DNA of 64,000 bases from Vicingus serpentipes (GTDB lineage: Bacteria > Bacteroidota > Bacteroidia > Flavobacteriales_E > Vicingaceae). Location: assembly GCA_024103385.1 (NCBI GenBank), contig JAGFIT010000022.1, positions 62,001 to 126,000 of the forward strand. Direction: 5' to 3'. The notes under the pieces are model-generated. The model was given only the letters and a program-made list of their open reading frames with translations. It was not told where the DNA came from and made no database searches. A program made the translations under genes and the position numbers. How positions within the stretch are numbered: position 1 is the stretch's first letter; the number at the start of each line of letters is the position of its first letter. Positions 48,203 to 57,831 of the stretch are shown here, one piece after another.

Positions 48203-48304
48203 AATGTATTATTTTAAGTGAAACTATTTTTTACTTGATTTGCATCTGTCATAATTTATGCCAATGCATTCATCTCTTCTTTATTAAGACAATTTTTCAG
48301 TTGT

Positions 48305-48344
48305 AAAAAAAAATGTCAGTTAATCGAAATGTTTAACTGACACT
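48305..48344 (-). terminator. secG terminator
   Basis: TGTCAGTTAA (48314-48323) and TTAACTGACA (48333-48342) form a perfect 10-bp stem. On the minus strand it is followed by nine T (48305-48313), a classic Rho-independent signal that separates secG from groESL. Confidence 0.8.
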
Positions 48345-48379
48345 TTATCATATTTAAAAGGTATCCCTTTTTATTTTTT

Positions 48380-48745
48380 CTATTCTTCTGTTGGTTCGCT
48401 CGGAGTAGGTGCTTCTTCTCCTTCAGGCAATGGTGCTACACCAGGAAGTGGTGTCCCAGGAATTGTTGCTCCTTCTGTTAACCCTTGTATTTTTGATTGC
48501 TGAGGTTCATCAGTGTTTATTGTCTTGGTGTCATTAACTGCAGCAGAAGCAATACTTAAAACTACCAACGCAATACCCATTGTCCAAGTAGCTTTTTCTA
48601 AAAAATCAGCCGTTTTTCTTACGCCCATCACTTGGTTGTTTGCAGAAAATGCAGAATCCAAGCCTCCTTTCGGATTTTGGATTAATACAATTAACAACAA
48701 CAACAGGCAAACGATAATAACTAGTATAGTAATTAGTGTAAACAT
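48380..48745 (-). CDS. secG: Preprotein translocase subunit SecG
   Basis: SecG is part of the SecYEG channel in the inner membrane. The 121-aa protein has helix 1 with VCLLLLLIVLIQNPKGGLDSAF, a conserved loop and helix 2 (about 55-75). The C-terminal tail is rich in Pro and Glu and longer than in E. coli. It overlaps the preceding gene by 1 base. Confidence 0.85.
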   Translation of the reverse strand: MFTLITILVIIVCLLLLLIVLIQNPKGGLDSAFSANNQVMGVRKTADFLEKATWTMGIALVVLSIASAAVNDTKTINTDEPQQSKIQGLTEGATIPGTPLPGVAPLPEGEEAPTPSEPTEE

Positions 48746-49557
48746 TATTTTAATTTTTGGTTCAAAATTTTAATTTGGCTTGCAAAATAACTTCTTTTTT
48801 CTGGATTTTTCAAACTTAATTTTTCGTAGGCTTTTATCGCTTCCGCATATTTCTCTTGATCAACATAAATAAGCGCCAATGTTTCACTTACAATATCAGA
48901 ATTATCAACAACACTTAATCTTGCCATGTTCGTTGGAGAATAAAATTCGGTTTTTTTTGGTTGAATTTTAGGGTCTTCTTGTATAAACTTGTCTATTAGG
49001 TCTTGTTTGGATTCTTTTGAAAGCACATGCTTCTTCTCTACGCTATCCTCACCTCCACTAAGATGTTTTAACCAATCCGAAAATGTATGAGTTGTTTTGT
49101 CGTCAAAAAGATTCCTCTCTATTTTTTCTGCTGGATCATCTGCTTTTCTTGGAGTTGTTTCTTCTTTCTTCTCTACTGCTGCTTCTAATAAAAAGGAATT
49201 ACTAATTGCAGCTGAGATATACTCTTTTTCCAGTTCATCTATATTCTCCGATTTAACTACATTTTTTCTGCCTGATTCATTTGCAACCTTTTCAATATCT
49301 GCTTCTTTTTCTTTAGTTTGTGGCACTTGTTGGTGCAACTGATGAAATAATTTATTGCGATCTGTACAGTATGATGCTGCTTTTTTTAATTGTTGTTCAA
49401 ACAAAATACTATTATTATTTTTTAAATGAATTGCCTTCATTAATTGCCCTGTTTGGCAATAAGGAAATTCATTCAATAAAGGCTGAATCTCTTCTTCTGG
49501 AACAGAAGCAACCAACACTGGTGTATCTAAGTATTTTATAAAATTAGTGACCTGCAT
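48745..49557 (-). CDS. Uncharacterised protein with C-terminal TPR
   Basis: The 270-aa protein has no signal peptide. The N-terminal region (about 1-80; NEFPYCQTGQLMKAIHL) is helical, the middle is charged and low in complexity (about 90-190), and the C-terminus (about 225-270; LALIYVDQEKYAEAIKAYEKL) is one TPR unit. It lies between lptE and secG with a 1-base gap to one and a 1-base overlap to the other. A role in envelope biogenesis is suggested only by context. Confidence 0.55.
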   Translation of the reverse strand: MQVTNFIKYLDTPVLVASVPEEEIQPLLNEFPYCQTGQLMKAIHLKNNNSILFEQQLKKAASYCTDRNKLFHQLHQQVPQTKEKEADIEKVANESGRKNVVKSENIDELEKEYISAAISNSFLLEAAVEKKEETTPRKADDPAEKIERNLFDDKTTHTFSDWLKHLSGGEDSVEKKHVLSKESKQDLIDKFIQEDPKIQPKKTEFYSPTNMARLSVVDNSDIVSETLALIYVDQEKYAEAIKAYEKLSLKNPEKRSYFASQIKILNQKLK

Positions 49558-50079
49558 TTACCAATTACTTACTGCTTTATTAAAAATATCTTGTGTTAAT
49601 TGATCATTGATATCTATCAATAATGCATCTTCAACACTAGATAAATTTTGACTACTCTCAAAATCTGCGTAGCGAGTAAACGTTGTTTCAAAATCCTGTT
49701 TATCATCTTTAAGATTGGTAAACTTGACCTTTACCGTAACCGAAAGCCTGTTTAATGCTGCCGTCTCATTTCCTTGTATTGCTACAGCAGTTACATCATA
49801 TCCTGTAATGGCTCCTTCAAATTGCAAATCTCCATCAGCACTCACTAAATTTAAATTGGTTTGTGAAATAAACTTGTCTTTTAATGCTTCTGTAAATGTT
49901 TGAGTTAAATTAACGTTGGTTAATGGAGCATAATTTTGGAATGTTTTAATGGATATCGTTTTTACATCTTCTGGAATAGAGGTTCCTGTAAATGAATAAT
50001 TTACTTTGCAGGATAGAAGAATAGAGATGAAAAATAATATCATCCACCAATATTTAATATTTCCTTGCAATGTTATCAA
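49558..50079 (-). CDS. lptE: LptE-like LPS-assembly lipoprotein
   Basis: LptE plugs LptD in the outer membrane and aids LPS insertion. The 173-aa product has a lipobox ILLSC (Cys24), then CKVNYSFTGTSIPEDVKTISIKTF, the typical Bacteroidota LptE start, and beta strands with TFTEALKDKF and LQFEGAITGYDV. It overlaps the sigma-54-type activator by 4 bases. Confidence 0.75.
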   Translation of the reverse strand: MITLQGNIKYWWMILFFISILLSCKVNYSFTGTSIPEDVKTISIKTFQNYAPLTNVNLTQTFTEALKDKFISQTNLNLVSADGDLQFEGAITGYDVTAVAIQGNETAALNRLSVTVKVKFTNLKDDKQDFETTFTRYADFESSQNLSSVEDALLIDINDQLTQDIFNKAVSNW

Positions 50080-51317
50080 TTATCTATTGAGTATTCTTTG
50101 ATTTTTCTATACAATGTTCGCTCCGAAATACCTAATTCTTCTGCAGCTTTTTTACGCTTCCCACTATACTTCTCTAATGCTTTTATAATTAATTCCTTTT
50201 CTTTATCTGCCAAAGATAACGACTCTTCTTCCACTTCTTCATGTCTAGTAATAGGGCGTTCTGCCTGTAAAATTTGTGGTTTATACACTTCTGGTTCTTC
50301 ACTTATTAAATCTTGTTCTTCTGTTTTTTCGTATAATCTTTTTACACGTTGTATCAATTCCGTTTTTTTGGCTCCCCCCATTTGAATTGATTCATTATTC
50401 ATTATATTAAACACTAAACTTTTTAACTCGGTTACATCTCCTTTTAAATCAAACAGAACCTTATATAAAATATCTCTTTCTGATAAATCAGTATGTTCCG
50501 CTCCTTTGTATAATGCAGGTAAATTTTGATTCACATTAACAACAGGTAGATAGCCCGATAAAATTTCCGCAGAAATTTCTCGTGAACTTTCAATAACAGA
50601 AACCTGTTCCGCTACATTCTTTAATTGCCTAATGTTTCCTGGCCAAGAATAATTGGTTAGTAATTCTACAGCTTCCATAGTTAATTTAACAGCTGGCATT
50701 CTGTATTTTGCAGCAAAATCTGCAGCAAATTTTCTAAATAATATATGAATATCTTCCTTTCTTTCCTTTAAAGCAGGCAAGTGAATAGGAACTGTATTTA
50801 ATCGATAATATAAATCGTCTCTAAACTTTCCCTTGCTAATAGCCTTAGGAATATTCACATTGGTTGCTGCAACAATTCTCACATCGGTCTTTAAAACTTT
50901 TGACGACCCTACTTTAATAAACTCCCCTGATTCTAGCACTCTCAGTAAACGTGCTTGTGTGGGAACGGGAAGCTCCCCTATTTCGTCTAAAAAAATGGTT
51001 CCTCCATTCGCTACCTCGAAATATCCTTTCCTTGCTTCATAGGCTCCTGTAAAAGCTCCTTTTTCATGTCCAAACAACTCCGAGTCTATAGTTCCTTCTG
51101 GGATTGCACCACAATTAACGGCTATATATTTATTGTGTTTTCTAGCGCTTAATTGATGAATAATTTGTGGCATTACTTCTTTACCTACACCACTTTCCCC
51201 ACTAATTAATACCGATAAATCAGTTAAAGCAACCTGTGTAGCAATATTAATAGCCCTATCTAAACTTGGTGAAGATCCAATTATTCCAAATCGTTGCTTT
51301 ATTTGTTGTGTGTCCAT
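50076..51317 (-). CDS. Sigma-54-interacting transcription activator without a receiver domain
   Basis: The 413-aa protein begins directly with the AAA+ domain (about 8-245): Walker A GESGVGKE, the sigma-54 contact loop GAFTGA, Walker B GGTIFLDEIGEL and a sensor R-finger region. A Fis-type helix-turn-helix with KKAAEELGISERTLYRKIKEY is at the C-terminus. It lacks an N-terminal receiver, GAF or PAS domain, so its control must differ from two-component activators. It sits between miaB and lptE. Confidence 0.85.
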   Translation of the reverse strand: MDTQQIKQRFGIIGSSPSLDRAINIATQVALTDLSVLISGESGVGKEVMPQIIHQLSARKHNKYIAVNCGAIPEGTIDSELFGHEKGAFTGAYEARKGYFEVANGGTIFLDEIGELPVPTQARLLRVLESGEFIKVGSSKVLKTDVRIVAATNVNIPKAISKGKFRDDLYYRLNTVPIHLPALKERKEDIHILFRKFAADFAAKYRMPAVKLTMEAVELLTNYSWPGNIRQLKNVAEQVSVIESSREISAEILSGYLPVVNVNQNLPALYKGAEHTDLSERDILYKVLFDLKGDVTELKSLVFNIMNNESIQMGGAKKTELIQRVKRLYEKTEEQDLISEEPEVYKPQILQAERPITRHEEVEEESLSLADKEKELIIKALEKYSGKRKKAAEELGISERTLYRKIKEYSIDN

Positions 51318-52760
51318 TTAACTAATTGCTTTTCCTAATAATGTTCCTCCTGTACAAGCATTTACTTTTACTTGAACATAATCTCCTACTTTATGGTTCT
51401 CTTTTGGAAAGACAACTACTGTATTTTGAGAAGTCCTTCCTGCTAATTCGTTATCCGATTTTTTAGATACTTTTTCCACCAAGACTTCAAAAGTCCGTCC
51501 AACATACTTTTGATTAGCTTCTAAAGAATGTTTTCTTTGTAGCGCAACAATCTCTGCTAAACGCCTGCTCTTATCTTCCTCATTTACATCATCTTTTAGT
51601 CTCTTTTGAGCTTGCGTATTTGGTCGTTCCGAATACTTAAACATGTATGCAAAATCATACTTCACATATTCCATTAAAGATAAAGTATCTTGATGTTCTT
51701 CTTCTGTTTCTGAACAAAAACCTGCAATGATATCTGCAGAAATGGAACAATCAGGCATAATTTCTTTGATCTTATCAATTCTGTTCATATACCACTCACG
51801 TGTATAACCTCTATTCATCACTTCTAAAATCCTTGTATTTCCACTTTGAAATGGCAAGTGAATATATTTACATATGTTATCATATTTTGCCATTACATGT
51901 AAAAACTCATCTGTAATATCCTTAGGGTGTGAAGTAGAAAAACGCACTCTTAATTGAGGGCTAATTAACGCCACTTGCTCCATTAATTGAGCAAAATTCA
52001 TGCTTTTAGCTTTTTCCTCATCAGATAGATTTGTATAATTTTTTTTCAAACCTTCTTTTCCATACCACAAATAAGAATCAACATTTTGACCTAACAAAGT
52101 CACTTCTTTATAGCCCTTACTAAAAAGTTCTTTTGCTTCATTAATAATGGTTACTGGATTTCTACTTCTTTCCCTCCCTCTTGTAAACGGCACCACGCAA
52201 AAAGTACACATATTATCACAACCTCTTGTAATAGAAATAAATGCGGAAACTCCATTACTTAATAAACGCACAGGACTAATATCGGCATACGTTTCTTCTT
52301 TAGATAAAATAACATTAACCGCTTTTTTACCTTCATCTACTTGTTGTACTAAGTTAGGTAAATCACGATAAGCATCAGGACCAACGACAATATCAACTAA
52401 TTTCTCTTCTTCTAAAAATTTTGATTTTAATCGCTCTGCCATACAGCCCAACACACCAATTATCATTTCTGGTTTTTCCTTCTTTGCCTTTTGAAATGAG
52501 CGCAATCTTTGTCTTACCGTTTGCTCCGCTTTTTCTCTAATAGAGCAAGTATTCACAAAAACAACATCTGCCTCTTGTAAAGAATTAGTAGTGTTAAACC
52601 CTTCCTTTGATAATATAGAAGCTACTATCTCGCTGTCCGAAAAATTCATTTGACAACCATAACTCTCAATATACAATTTCCTTTTACCTTGCACGGTAGG
52701 TTCAATTATAGTTGTGCTTCCTTGAGCCGTTTCATCTATCACTTTATTTCCTGTCTCCAT
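51318..52760 (-). CDS. miaB: tRNA-2-methylthio-N6-dimethylallyladenosine synthase
   Basis: MiaB adds a methylthio group to i6A37 of tRNA by radical SAM chemistry. The 480-aa protein has the N-terminal cluster domain ([36 protein letters not shown]), the radical SAM motif CDNMCTFC, and a TRAM domain at the end. The ATG at 52760 is chosen; the in-frame TTG at 52784 is part of the promoter box. It heads the minus-strand operon to secG. Confidence 0.9.
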   Translation of the reverse strand: METGNKVIDETAQGSTTIIEPTVQGKRKLYIESYGCQMNFSDSEIVASILSKEGFNTTNSLQEADVVFVNTCSIREKAEQTVRQRLRSFQKAKKEKPEMIIGVLGCMAERLKSKFLEEEKLVDIVVGPDAYRDLPNLVQQVDEGKKAVNVILSKEETYADISPVRLLSNGVSAFISITRGCDNMCTFCVVPFTRGRERSRNPVTIINEAKELFSKGYKEVTLLGQNVDSYLWYGKEGLKKNYTNLSDEEKAKSMNFAQLMEQVALISPQLRVRFSTSHPKDITDEFLHVMAKYDNICKYIHLPFQSGNTRILEVMNRGYTREWYMNRIDKIKEIMPDCSISADIIAGFCSETEEEHQDTLSLMEYVKYDFAYMFKYSERPNTQAQKRLKDDVNEEDKSRRLAEIVALQRKHSLEANQKYVGRTFEVLVEKVSKKSDNELAGRTSQNTVVVFPKENHKVGDYVQVKVNACTGGTLLGKAIS

Positions 52761-52781
52761 ATAACTTGAATATTCGGAAGG

Positions 52782-52813
52782 CAAAATTACTGAATTTTTA
52801 GACTTAATGACAA
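52782..52813 (-). promoter_or_regulatory. Promoter of the miaB-secG operon
   Basis: On the minus strand TTG (52813-52811) and TAATTTTG (52789-52782) are separated by 21 bases, matching the Bacteroidota -33/-7 pattern. Transcription would begin about 15 bases before the ATG at 52760. Confidence 0.65.
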
Positions 52814-52883
52814 AATGACATAAGTTTGGTTATTAAAAAAGATATATTATTTTATAATATAAGGGCTCCCATTGTAAGTCAAA

Positions 52884-52916
52884 TTTGGATAATCCATTTT
52901 TTATTTCATTTCTTTG
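52884..52916 (+). promoter_or_regulatory. Candidate promoter of topA
   Basis: TTTG at 52884-52887 and TTTCTTTG at 52909-52916 are spaced 21 bases. The -7 box has one mismatch to TAnnTTTG. It leaves a leader of about 45 bases to topA. Confidence 0.5.
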
Positions 52917-52967
52917 CAGAAATTTTTATTCTTATTTTACTTTCTTATTTCTTAAACCCTTAAATGA

Positions 52968-55442
52968 ATGGCGAAGAATTTAGTAATAGTTGAGTCACCT
53001 GCGAAAGCAAAAACAATCGAGAAATTTCTGGGAAAAGATTTTACTGTAAAATCAAGTTTTGGACACATAAGAGATTTACCAGGAAAAAACATTTCTGTAG
53101 ATATTGAAAATAATTTCGAGCCTGACTATGTCATTCCTGATGATAAAAAGAAAATAGTTGCTGAATTAAAAAAATTAGCAAAAAATGCTGAAATGGTATG
53201 GCTAGCTTCGGATGAGGATCGTGAAGGAGAAGCTATTTCTTGGCACTTGCTTGAAGCACTAAATTTAAATGAAGACAAAACAAAACGAATTGTTTTTCAT
53301 GAAATCACCAAAACAGCCATCACCAAAGCAATTGAAAATCCTAGAAAAATAAATAAAAATTTAGTTGATGCACAACAAGCAAGAAGAGTATTAGATCGGT
53401 TAGTCGGTTATGAGCTTTCACCTGTGTTATGGAAAAAAGTAAAACCTTCCTTGTCTGCTGGGCGAGTTCAATCTGTTGCTGTTCGTCTGATAGTAGAGCG
53501 TGAAAAAGAAATTTTAAACTTTAAATATGAGTCTTCTTATAAAGTTGTTGCTAACTTTTTAGTTAGCAATAATGCTGTATTAAAAGCAGAATTACCTCAG
53601 CGCTTTAAAACAAAAAAGGAAGCCGAAGATTTTCTCAATAAATGTAAAACAGCTGATTTTACTATAGAGAATTTAGAAACAAAACCCGCAAAAAAATCTC
53701 CTGCAGCGCCATTTACCACATCTACTTTACAGCAAGAAGCAAGTAGAAAGCTAGGATTTTCTGTATCTCAAACCATGACTGTTGCTCAACGCTTATATGA
53801 AGCAGGTCAAATTACTTATATGAGAACTGATTCTGTTAATCTTTCAAATGACGCAATTGGAGCAGCAAAAAAGGAAATAACCGCCTCTTATGGGGAAGAA
53901 TATTCTCAAATTAGAAAGTACAGTACTAAATCTAAAGGAGCTCAAGAAGCTCACGAAGCTATTCGACCGACTTACATGAATGTTCATACAATCACAGGCG
54001 ACCCTGGACAAGTTCGACTGTATGATTTAATTTGGAAAAGAACAGTTGCGTCTCAAATGAGCGATGCCCAATTAGAAAAGACTACCGCTCAAATTAATAT
54101 TTCTACGGCTGATGAAAATTTTGTAGCAAAAGGAGAAGTGTTAAAATTTGACGGTTTTTTAAAAGTGTATTTAGAAGGAACTGATGATGATGACGCAGCA
54201 GAACAAGAAGGCATATTACCTCCATTAACAATTGGGGAAAAGTTAAATCTACAAGAAATTAATGCAACAGAAAAATTTTCTCATCACCCTCCTCGTTATA
54301 CTGAAGCCAGTTTAGTAAAAAAACTAGAGCAGTTAGGAATAGGGAGACCTTCTACATATGCTCCAACCATTTCAACGGTTCAAAAGAGAGGATATGTTGT
54401 AAAAGAAGATAGAGATGGTAACCAACGAGACTTTACCACATTAACATTACAAAAAGGCAGCATTTCTGATGTAGTTGCTAAAGAGAATTATGGTTTTGAA
54501 AAGAAAAAATTATTCCCTACCGACATCGGTGTTGTTGTAACTGATTTTTTAGTTGAAAATTTTGGTAAAGTACTCGATTATAGTTTTACTGCAGAAGTAG
54601 AAGAACAATTTGATGCTATTGCAGAAGGTCAATTGAAATGGAATAAAATGATTGAGAAATTTTATTCTCCTTTTCACACACAAATTGAAGACACACTAGA
54701 AAATGCTGAAAGAGCTAGTGGAGAAAGAGAATTAGGAATAGATCCTGAAACAGGAAGACCTCTTATTGTTCGTATTGGAAAATACGGCCCCATGGCTCAA
54801 ATAGGAAAAACTGACGATGAGGAAGGAGCCAAATTTGCTAGCCTACTTACAGGACAAACAATTGGCAAAATTACTTTAAAAGAAGCCTTAGAGCTTTTTA
54901 AATACCCTAAATCCATTGGCAAATATGAAGGAGAAGAAATCATTGTTGCTCAAGGAAGGTTTGGCCCTTATGTAAAGTTTGGTGATGTATTCGTTTCAAT
55001 ACCTAGAGATGAAGACATGGGAAGTATTAATTTAGCCAGAGCTATTGAACTAATCCAACAAAAGCAAGCTGCAGATGCTCCAATTGATGAATACGAAAAT
55101 TTGCCTGTACAAAAAGGTGTAGGAAGATTTGGGCCTTTTATTAAATGGAATAACCTATTCATTAATGTAAACAAGAAATACGATTTTGATCATCTTTCTC
55201 ATAAAGATATTGCAGAATTGATTGAAGACAAAAAACAAAAAGAAATCGAAAAATATATTCACCGTTGGGATGAAGAAGGTATTTCTGTTCAAAAAGCTCG
55301 TTGGGGAAGGTTTAACATCATAAAAGGAAAAATAAAAATAGAATTACCTAAAACTTTTAAAGTTGAAAAGCTAACTTTGGAGGAAGTTCAAAAAATGATA
55401 GAAGAGAAAGCGCCCAAGAAAAAGACCAAAAAGAAAAAATAA
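52968..55442 (+). CDS. topA: DNA topoisomerase I
   Basis: TopA relaxes negative supercoils. The 824-aa protein has the Toprim domain (LVIVESPAKAKTIEKFLG, ASDEDREGEAISWHL), the active Tyr in ITYMRTDSVNLS, and AHEAIRPT. C-terminal beta modules (GxFGPYVKFG, GRFGPFIKW) replace zinc fingers, as in Bacteroidota forms, and the tail is lysine-rich. It is 6 bases from the arginase-fold gene. Confidence 0.95.
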   Translation: MAKNLVIVESPAKAKTIEKFLGKDFTVKSSFGHIRDLPGKNISVDIENNFEPDYVIPDDKKKIVAELKKLAKNAEMVWLASDEDREGEAISWHLLEALNLNEDKTKRIVFHEITKTAITKAIENPRKINKNLVDAQQARRVLDRLVGYELSPVLWKKVKPSLSAGRVQSVAVRLIVEREKEILNFKYESSYKVVANFLVSNNAVLKAELPQRFKTKKEAEDFLNKCKTADFTIENLETKPAKKSPAAPFTTSTLQQEASRKLGFSVSQTMTVAQRLYEAGQITYMRTDSVNLSNDAIGAAKKEITASYGEEYSQIRKYSTKSKGAQEAHEAIRPTYMNVHTITGDPGQVRLYDLIWKRTVASQMSDAQLEKTTAQINISTADENFVAKGEVLKFDGFLKVYLEGTDDDDAAEQEGILPPLTIGEKLNLQEINATEKFSHHPPRYTEASLVKKLEQLGIGRPSTYAPTISTVQKRGYVVKEDRDGNQRDFTTLTLQKGSISDVVAKENYGFEKKKLFPTDIGVVVTDFLVENFGKVLDYSFTAEVEEQFDAIAEGQLKWNKMIEKFYSPFHTQIEDTLENAERASGERELGIDPETGRPLIVRIGKYGPMAQIGKTDDEEGAKFASLLTGQTIGKITLKEALELFKYPKSIGKYEGEEIIVAQGRFGPYVKFGDVFVSIPRDEDMGSINLARAIELIQQKQAADAPIDEYENLPVQKGVGRFGPFIKWNNLFINVNKKYDFDHLSHKDIAELIEDKKQKEIEKYIHRWDEEGISVQKARWGRFNIIKGKIKIELPKTFKVEKLTLEEVQKMIEEKAPKKKTKKKK

Positions 55443-55448
55443 TCCTCC

Positions 55449-56513
55449 ATGAATTTTTCTGATTATTTCATCCCCATTAATATCAACGAAGGTGATTTAA
55501 GTTTTAATTACCAAAGTACTCAGTTTGTCAATTCTATTTCTTTTCTAGAAGAATCCTTTAATCCTTCTGATTACGACATTGCCATAATTGGTGTAGGAGA
55601 AGAACGAAATGCTTACAATAATGAAGGTTGTTCTACAGCTCCCAATCATATTCGAAAATATTTGTATCGATTAATTGGACTAAACGGTAGTGCCAAAATT
55701 ATTGATCTAGGTAACTTTAAAACAGGTGCCACTACTAATGATACTTACTTTGCACTAAGCGAAATTTTGGAAGAACTAATTAAAAAAAATGTTATCCCTA
55801 TCCTACTAGGAGGGAGTCAAGATTTGACTTATGCTAACTTCTTAGCCTATAAAAACCTAGAACAAACCGTTAATCTAGTAACTATAGATGCTAAATTCAA
55901 TTTAGGTAAAGATGAAGAGGGAATAAATGCAAATAACTTTTTAACAAAAATCATTCTTCATCAACCTAATTTTTTATTCAATTACAGCAATATTGGTTAT
56001 CAATCTTATTTCACTCATAAAGATGAAATTGATTTAATGACCAACTTGTATTTTGATGTGTACCGCTTAGGACAAGTACAGCAAAACATAGAAGAAGTAG
56101 AACCTATTGTTAGGAATGCCGATATCCTTAGTTTTGATATTTCCGCCATAAGACAAGCCGAAGCGCCAGGAAATAAAAACACCTCCCCTAATGGCTTTTA
56201 TGGAGAACAAGCCTGTCAAATGAGTCGTTATGCAGGGCTAAGCGACAAATTAACTTCTATTGGTTTTTATGAATTGAACCCTGAAATGGATATCAACGGT
56301 CAAACGGCACACAGTGTTGCCCAAATGATTTGGTATTTTATAGATGGTGTAAATAATAGAAAAAAAGACTATCCAATAGGGACAAAAAAGAACTACCTTA
56401 AGTATAGAGTTAATATTCAAGAAGGAAAAAACGAAATTGTTTTTTATAAAAGTGATAAGAGTGAACGGTGGTGGATGGACGTCCCCTATCCTTCTCATAA
56501 AAAAATCCAATAA
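55449..56513 (+). CDS. Arginase-fold protein lacking most metal ligands
   Basis: The 354-aa protein aligns with ureohydrolases such as formimidoylglutamase. However the ligand motif GGDHS is GGSQD (121-125), DAHxD is DAKFN (147-151), and the SxDxDxxDP motif is SFDISAIRQAEAP with D230 but S232. Most manganese ligands are gone, so hydrolysis is unlikely. It sits between topA and porP, so it may be a regulator or scaffold linked to secretion. The alternative is a divergent enzyme with different chemistry. Confidence 0.65.
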   Translation: MNFSDYFIPININEGDLSFNYQSTQFVNSISFLEESFNPSDYDIAIIGVGEERNAYNNEGCSTAPNHIRKYLYRLIGLNGSAKIIDLGNFKTGATTNDTYFALSEILEELIKKNVIPILLGGSQDLTYANFLAYKNLEQTVNLVTIDAKFNLGKDEEGINANNFLTKIILHQPNFLFNYSNIGYQSYFTHKDEIDLMTNLYFDVYRLGQVQQNIEEVEPIVRNADILSFDISAIRQAEAPGNKNTSPNGFYGEQACQMSRYAGLSDKLTSIGFYELNPEMDINGQTAHSVAQMIWYFIDGVNNRKKDYPIGTKKNYLKYRVNIQEGKNEIVFYKSDKSERWWMDVPYPSHKKIQ

Positions 56514-56745
56514 GAAAGACATTTACTGGTTCCATGTTCTTATAAAGACTATCAAACAGCATGTGATAACGAAATGCCCAATAGATGGTGGCAGACCTTT
56601 CAAAAACTCTCTTAATAACAAGTTATCAACAAGTAATTAACAATTTAGTTGATGAAAAATTTGGTGAAAAAAAAAAAATACTTACCTTAGCCGACTAATG
56701 AATGCTGAAAAGCGTTACTTTTATATTTGAAAAACAACAAAAACT
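56514..56745. other. Intergenic region with the porP promoter
   Basis: No gene is seen in these 232 bases. It holds the promoter box at 56714-56731, and AAATTTGG with an A12 run near 56660-56680. Confidence 0.45.
56714..56731 (+). promoter_or_regulatory. porP promoter box, shared with gldK
   Basis: GTTACTTTTATATTTGAA contains the -7 box TATATTTG (56722-56729) and matches 16 of 18 bases at 57724-57741 ahead of gldK. It is 14 bases before the porP ATG. Confidence 0.55.
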
Positions 56746-57711
56746 ATGAAGAAATTAATTATTTCTGCTGCTTTTTTATTAGTTGGATTTGCCGTATCTG
56801 CACAGCAAGACGCACAATTCACCCAGAACATGTTTAATAAATTAGCTGTTAACCCTGGTTCTGCAGGACACAACGGAGGTATTTGTGCTACTTTGTTAAG
56901 TAGAAATCAGTGGTCTGGATTTGAAGGTCACCCTCAAACACACTTGTTTAGTGGGGATGTTCTTTTAGGAGGAAGACATGGTGTTGGATTAACTGTTTTT
57001 CAAGATAAGTTAGGTATTGAAAAATCTTTAGTTGGTAAGCTGGCTTACGCTTACAATTTACCCCTTGGTCCTGGTACATTAGGAATCGGTGCGGAAGTTG
57101 GATTTATTAACAAAGCTTTTGGTGATGAATTTATTGCAATTGATGACTATACTAAAGACCCTTCTATTCCGAATGCTAATACATCAGCAATGACTTATGA
57201 TATTGGTCTTGGATTATTTTACAACATAAAAAACAAAATGTATGTAGGTATCTCTACATTGCATATTACTCAGACTGAATTGGAAGATGTTGCTAATGGA
57301 GCAGGTAGCGACCCAACTAAACAAGGTGCTCTTAATTACTTGCAATCTCGCCACTACTACATTATGGCAGGTTACGACTGGGACATTAATAACGATAAAA
57401 AGTGGGTTGTTAAACCTTCTATCCTAGCAAAAACAGATGCCGCATCTACTCAGATAGATTTCAATGCTCTTCTTGTTTACAATAATTTAGTATGGGGAGG
57501 CGTTACTTACAGGATAGAAGACGCAATAGCTGCACTAGCTGGAGTATATGTTCCTAAAGTAGAAGGACTAAAAATAGGTGTAGCTTATGATGTAACTACC
57601 TCTTCGTTAAATAATTATACGAACGGTAGTTTAGAGTTTATGATTAACTATTGTACGAACATCGTTAAACCACCTAAAAGAGAGGTGTATCATTCAGTTA
57701 GATTTTTATAA
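56746..57711 (+). CDS. porP: Type IX secretion outer-membrane protein PorP
   Basis: PorP is the outer-membrane partner of the T9SS core. The 321-aa product has a signal peptide ending AVSAQ, the family opening QDAQFTQNMFNKLAVNPGSAG, RNQWSGFEGHPQTH, and barrel strands ending SLEFMINYCTNIV. Its position directly before gldK-gldL-gldM-gldN is the porPKLMN order, so this copy is the core PorP rather than a cargo-specific SprF. Confidence 0.9.
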   Translation: MKKLIISAAFLLVGFAVSAQQDAQFTQNMFNKLAVNPGSAGHNGGICATLLSRNQWSGFEGHPQTHLFSGDVLLGGRHGVGLTVFQDKLGIEKSLVGKLAYAYNLPLGPGTLGIGAEVGFINKAFGDEFIAIDDYTKDPSIPNANTSAMTYDIGLGLFYNIKNKMYVGISTLHITQTELEDVANGAGSDPTKQGALNYLQSRHYYIMAGYDWDINNDKKWVVKPSILAKTDAASTQIDFNALLVYNNLVWGGVTYRIEDAIAALAGVYVPKVEGLKIGVAYDVTTSSLNNYTNGSLEFMINYCTNIVKPPKREVYHSVRFL

Positions 57712-57723
57712 AAAATATTTTTT

Positions 57724-57741
57724 GTAACTTTTATTTTTGAA
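57724..57741 (+). promoter_or_regulatory. gldK promoter box, shared with porP
   Basis: GTAACTTTTATTTTTGAA includes TATTTTTG (57732-57739), a TAnnTTTG box. It differs at two bases from the porP box, suggesting that gldKLMN can be transcribed apart from porP under the same control. Confidence 0.5.
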
Positions 57742-57820
57742 TGGCGTTTAACGCAGTTTATTAACAAATAATAAAATTACTCCGCTTGAAAAATAAAACA
57801 AGTGGATGATATATAAAAGA

Positions 57821-57826
57821 AGGAGG
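57821..57826 (+). promoter_or_regulatory. Strong Shine-Dalgarno of gldK
   Basis: AGAAGGAGGTAACC ends directly before the ATG at 57832; the core AGGAGG is 5 bases from the start. It is a full match to the anti-Shine-Dalgarno, rare in Bacteroidota and absent from nearly all other genes here. Confidence 0.75.
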
Positions 57827-57831
57827 TAACC

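Noticed and set aside
48203-48379. CIRCE operator before groS
   Set aside because: The only inverted repeat there is the secG terminator; no TTAGCACTC-N9-GAGTGCTAA is present.
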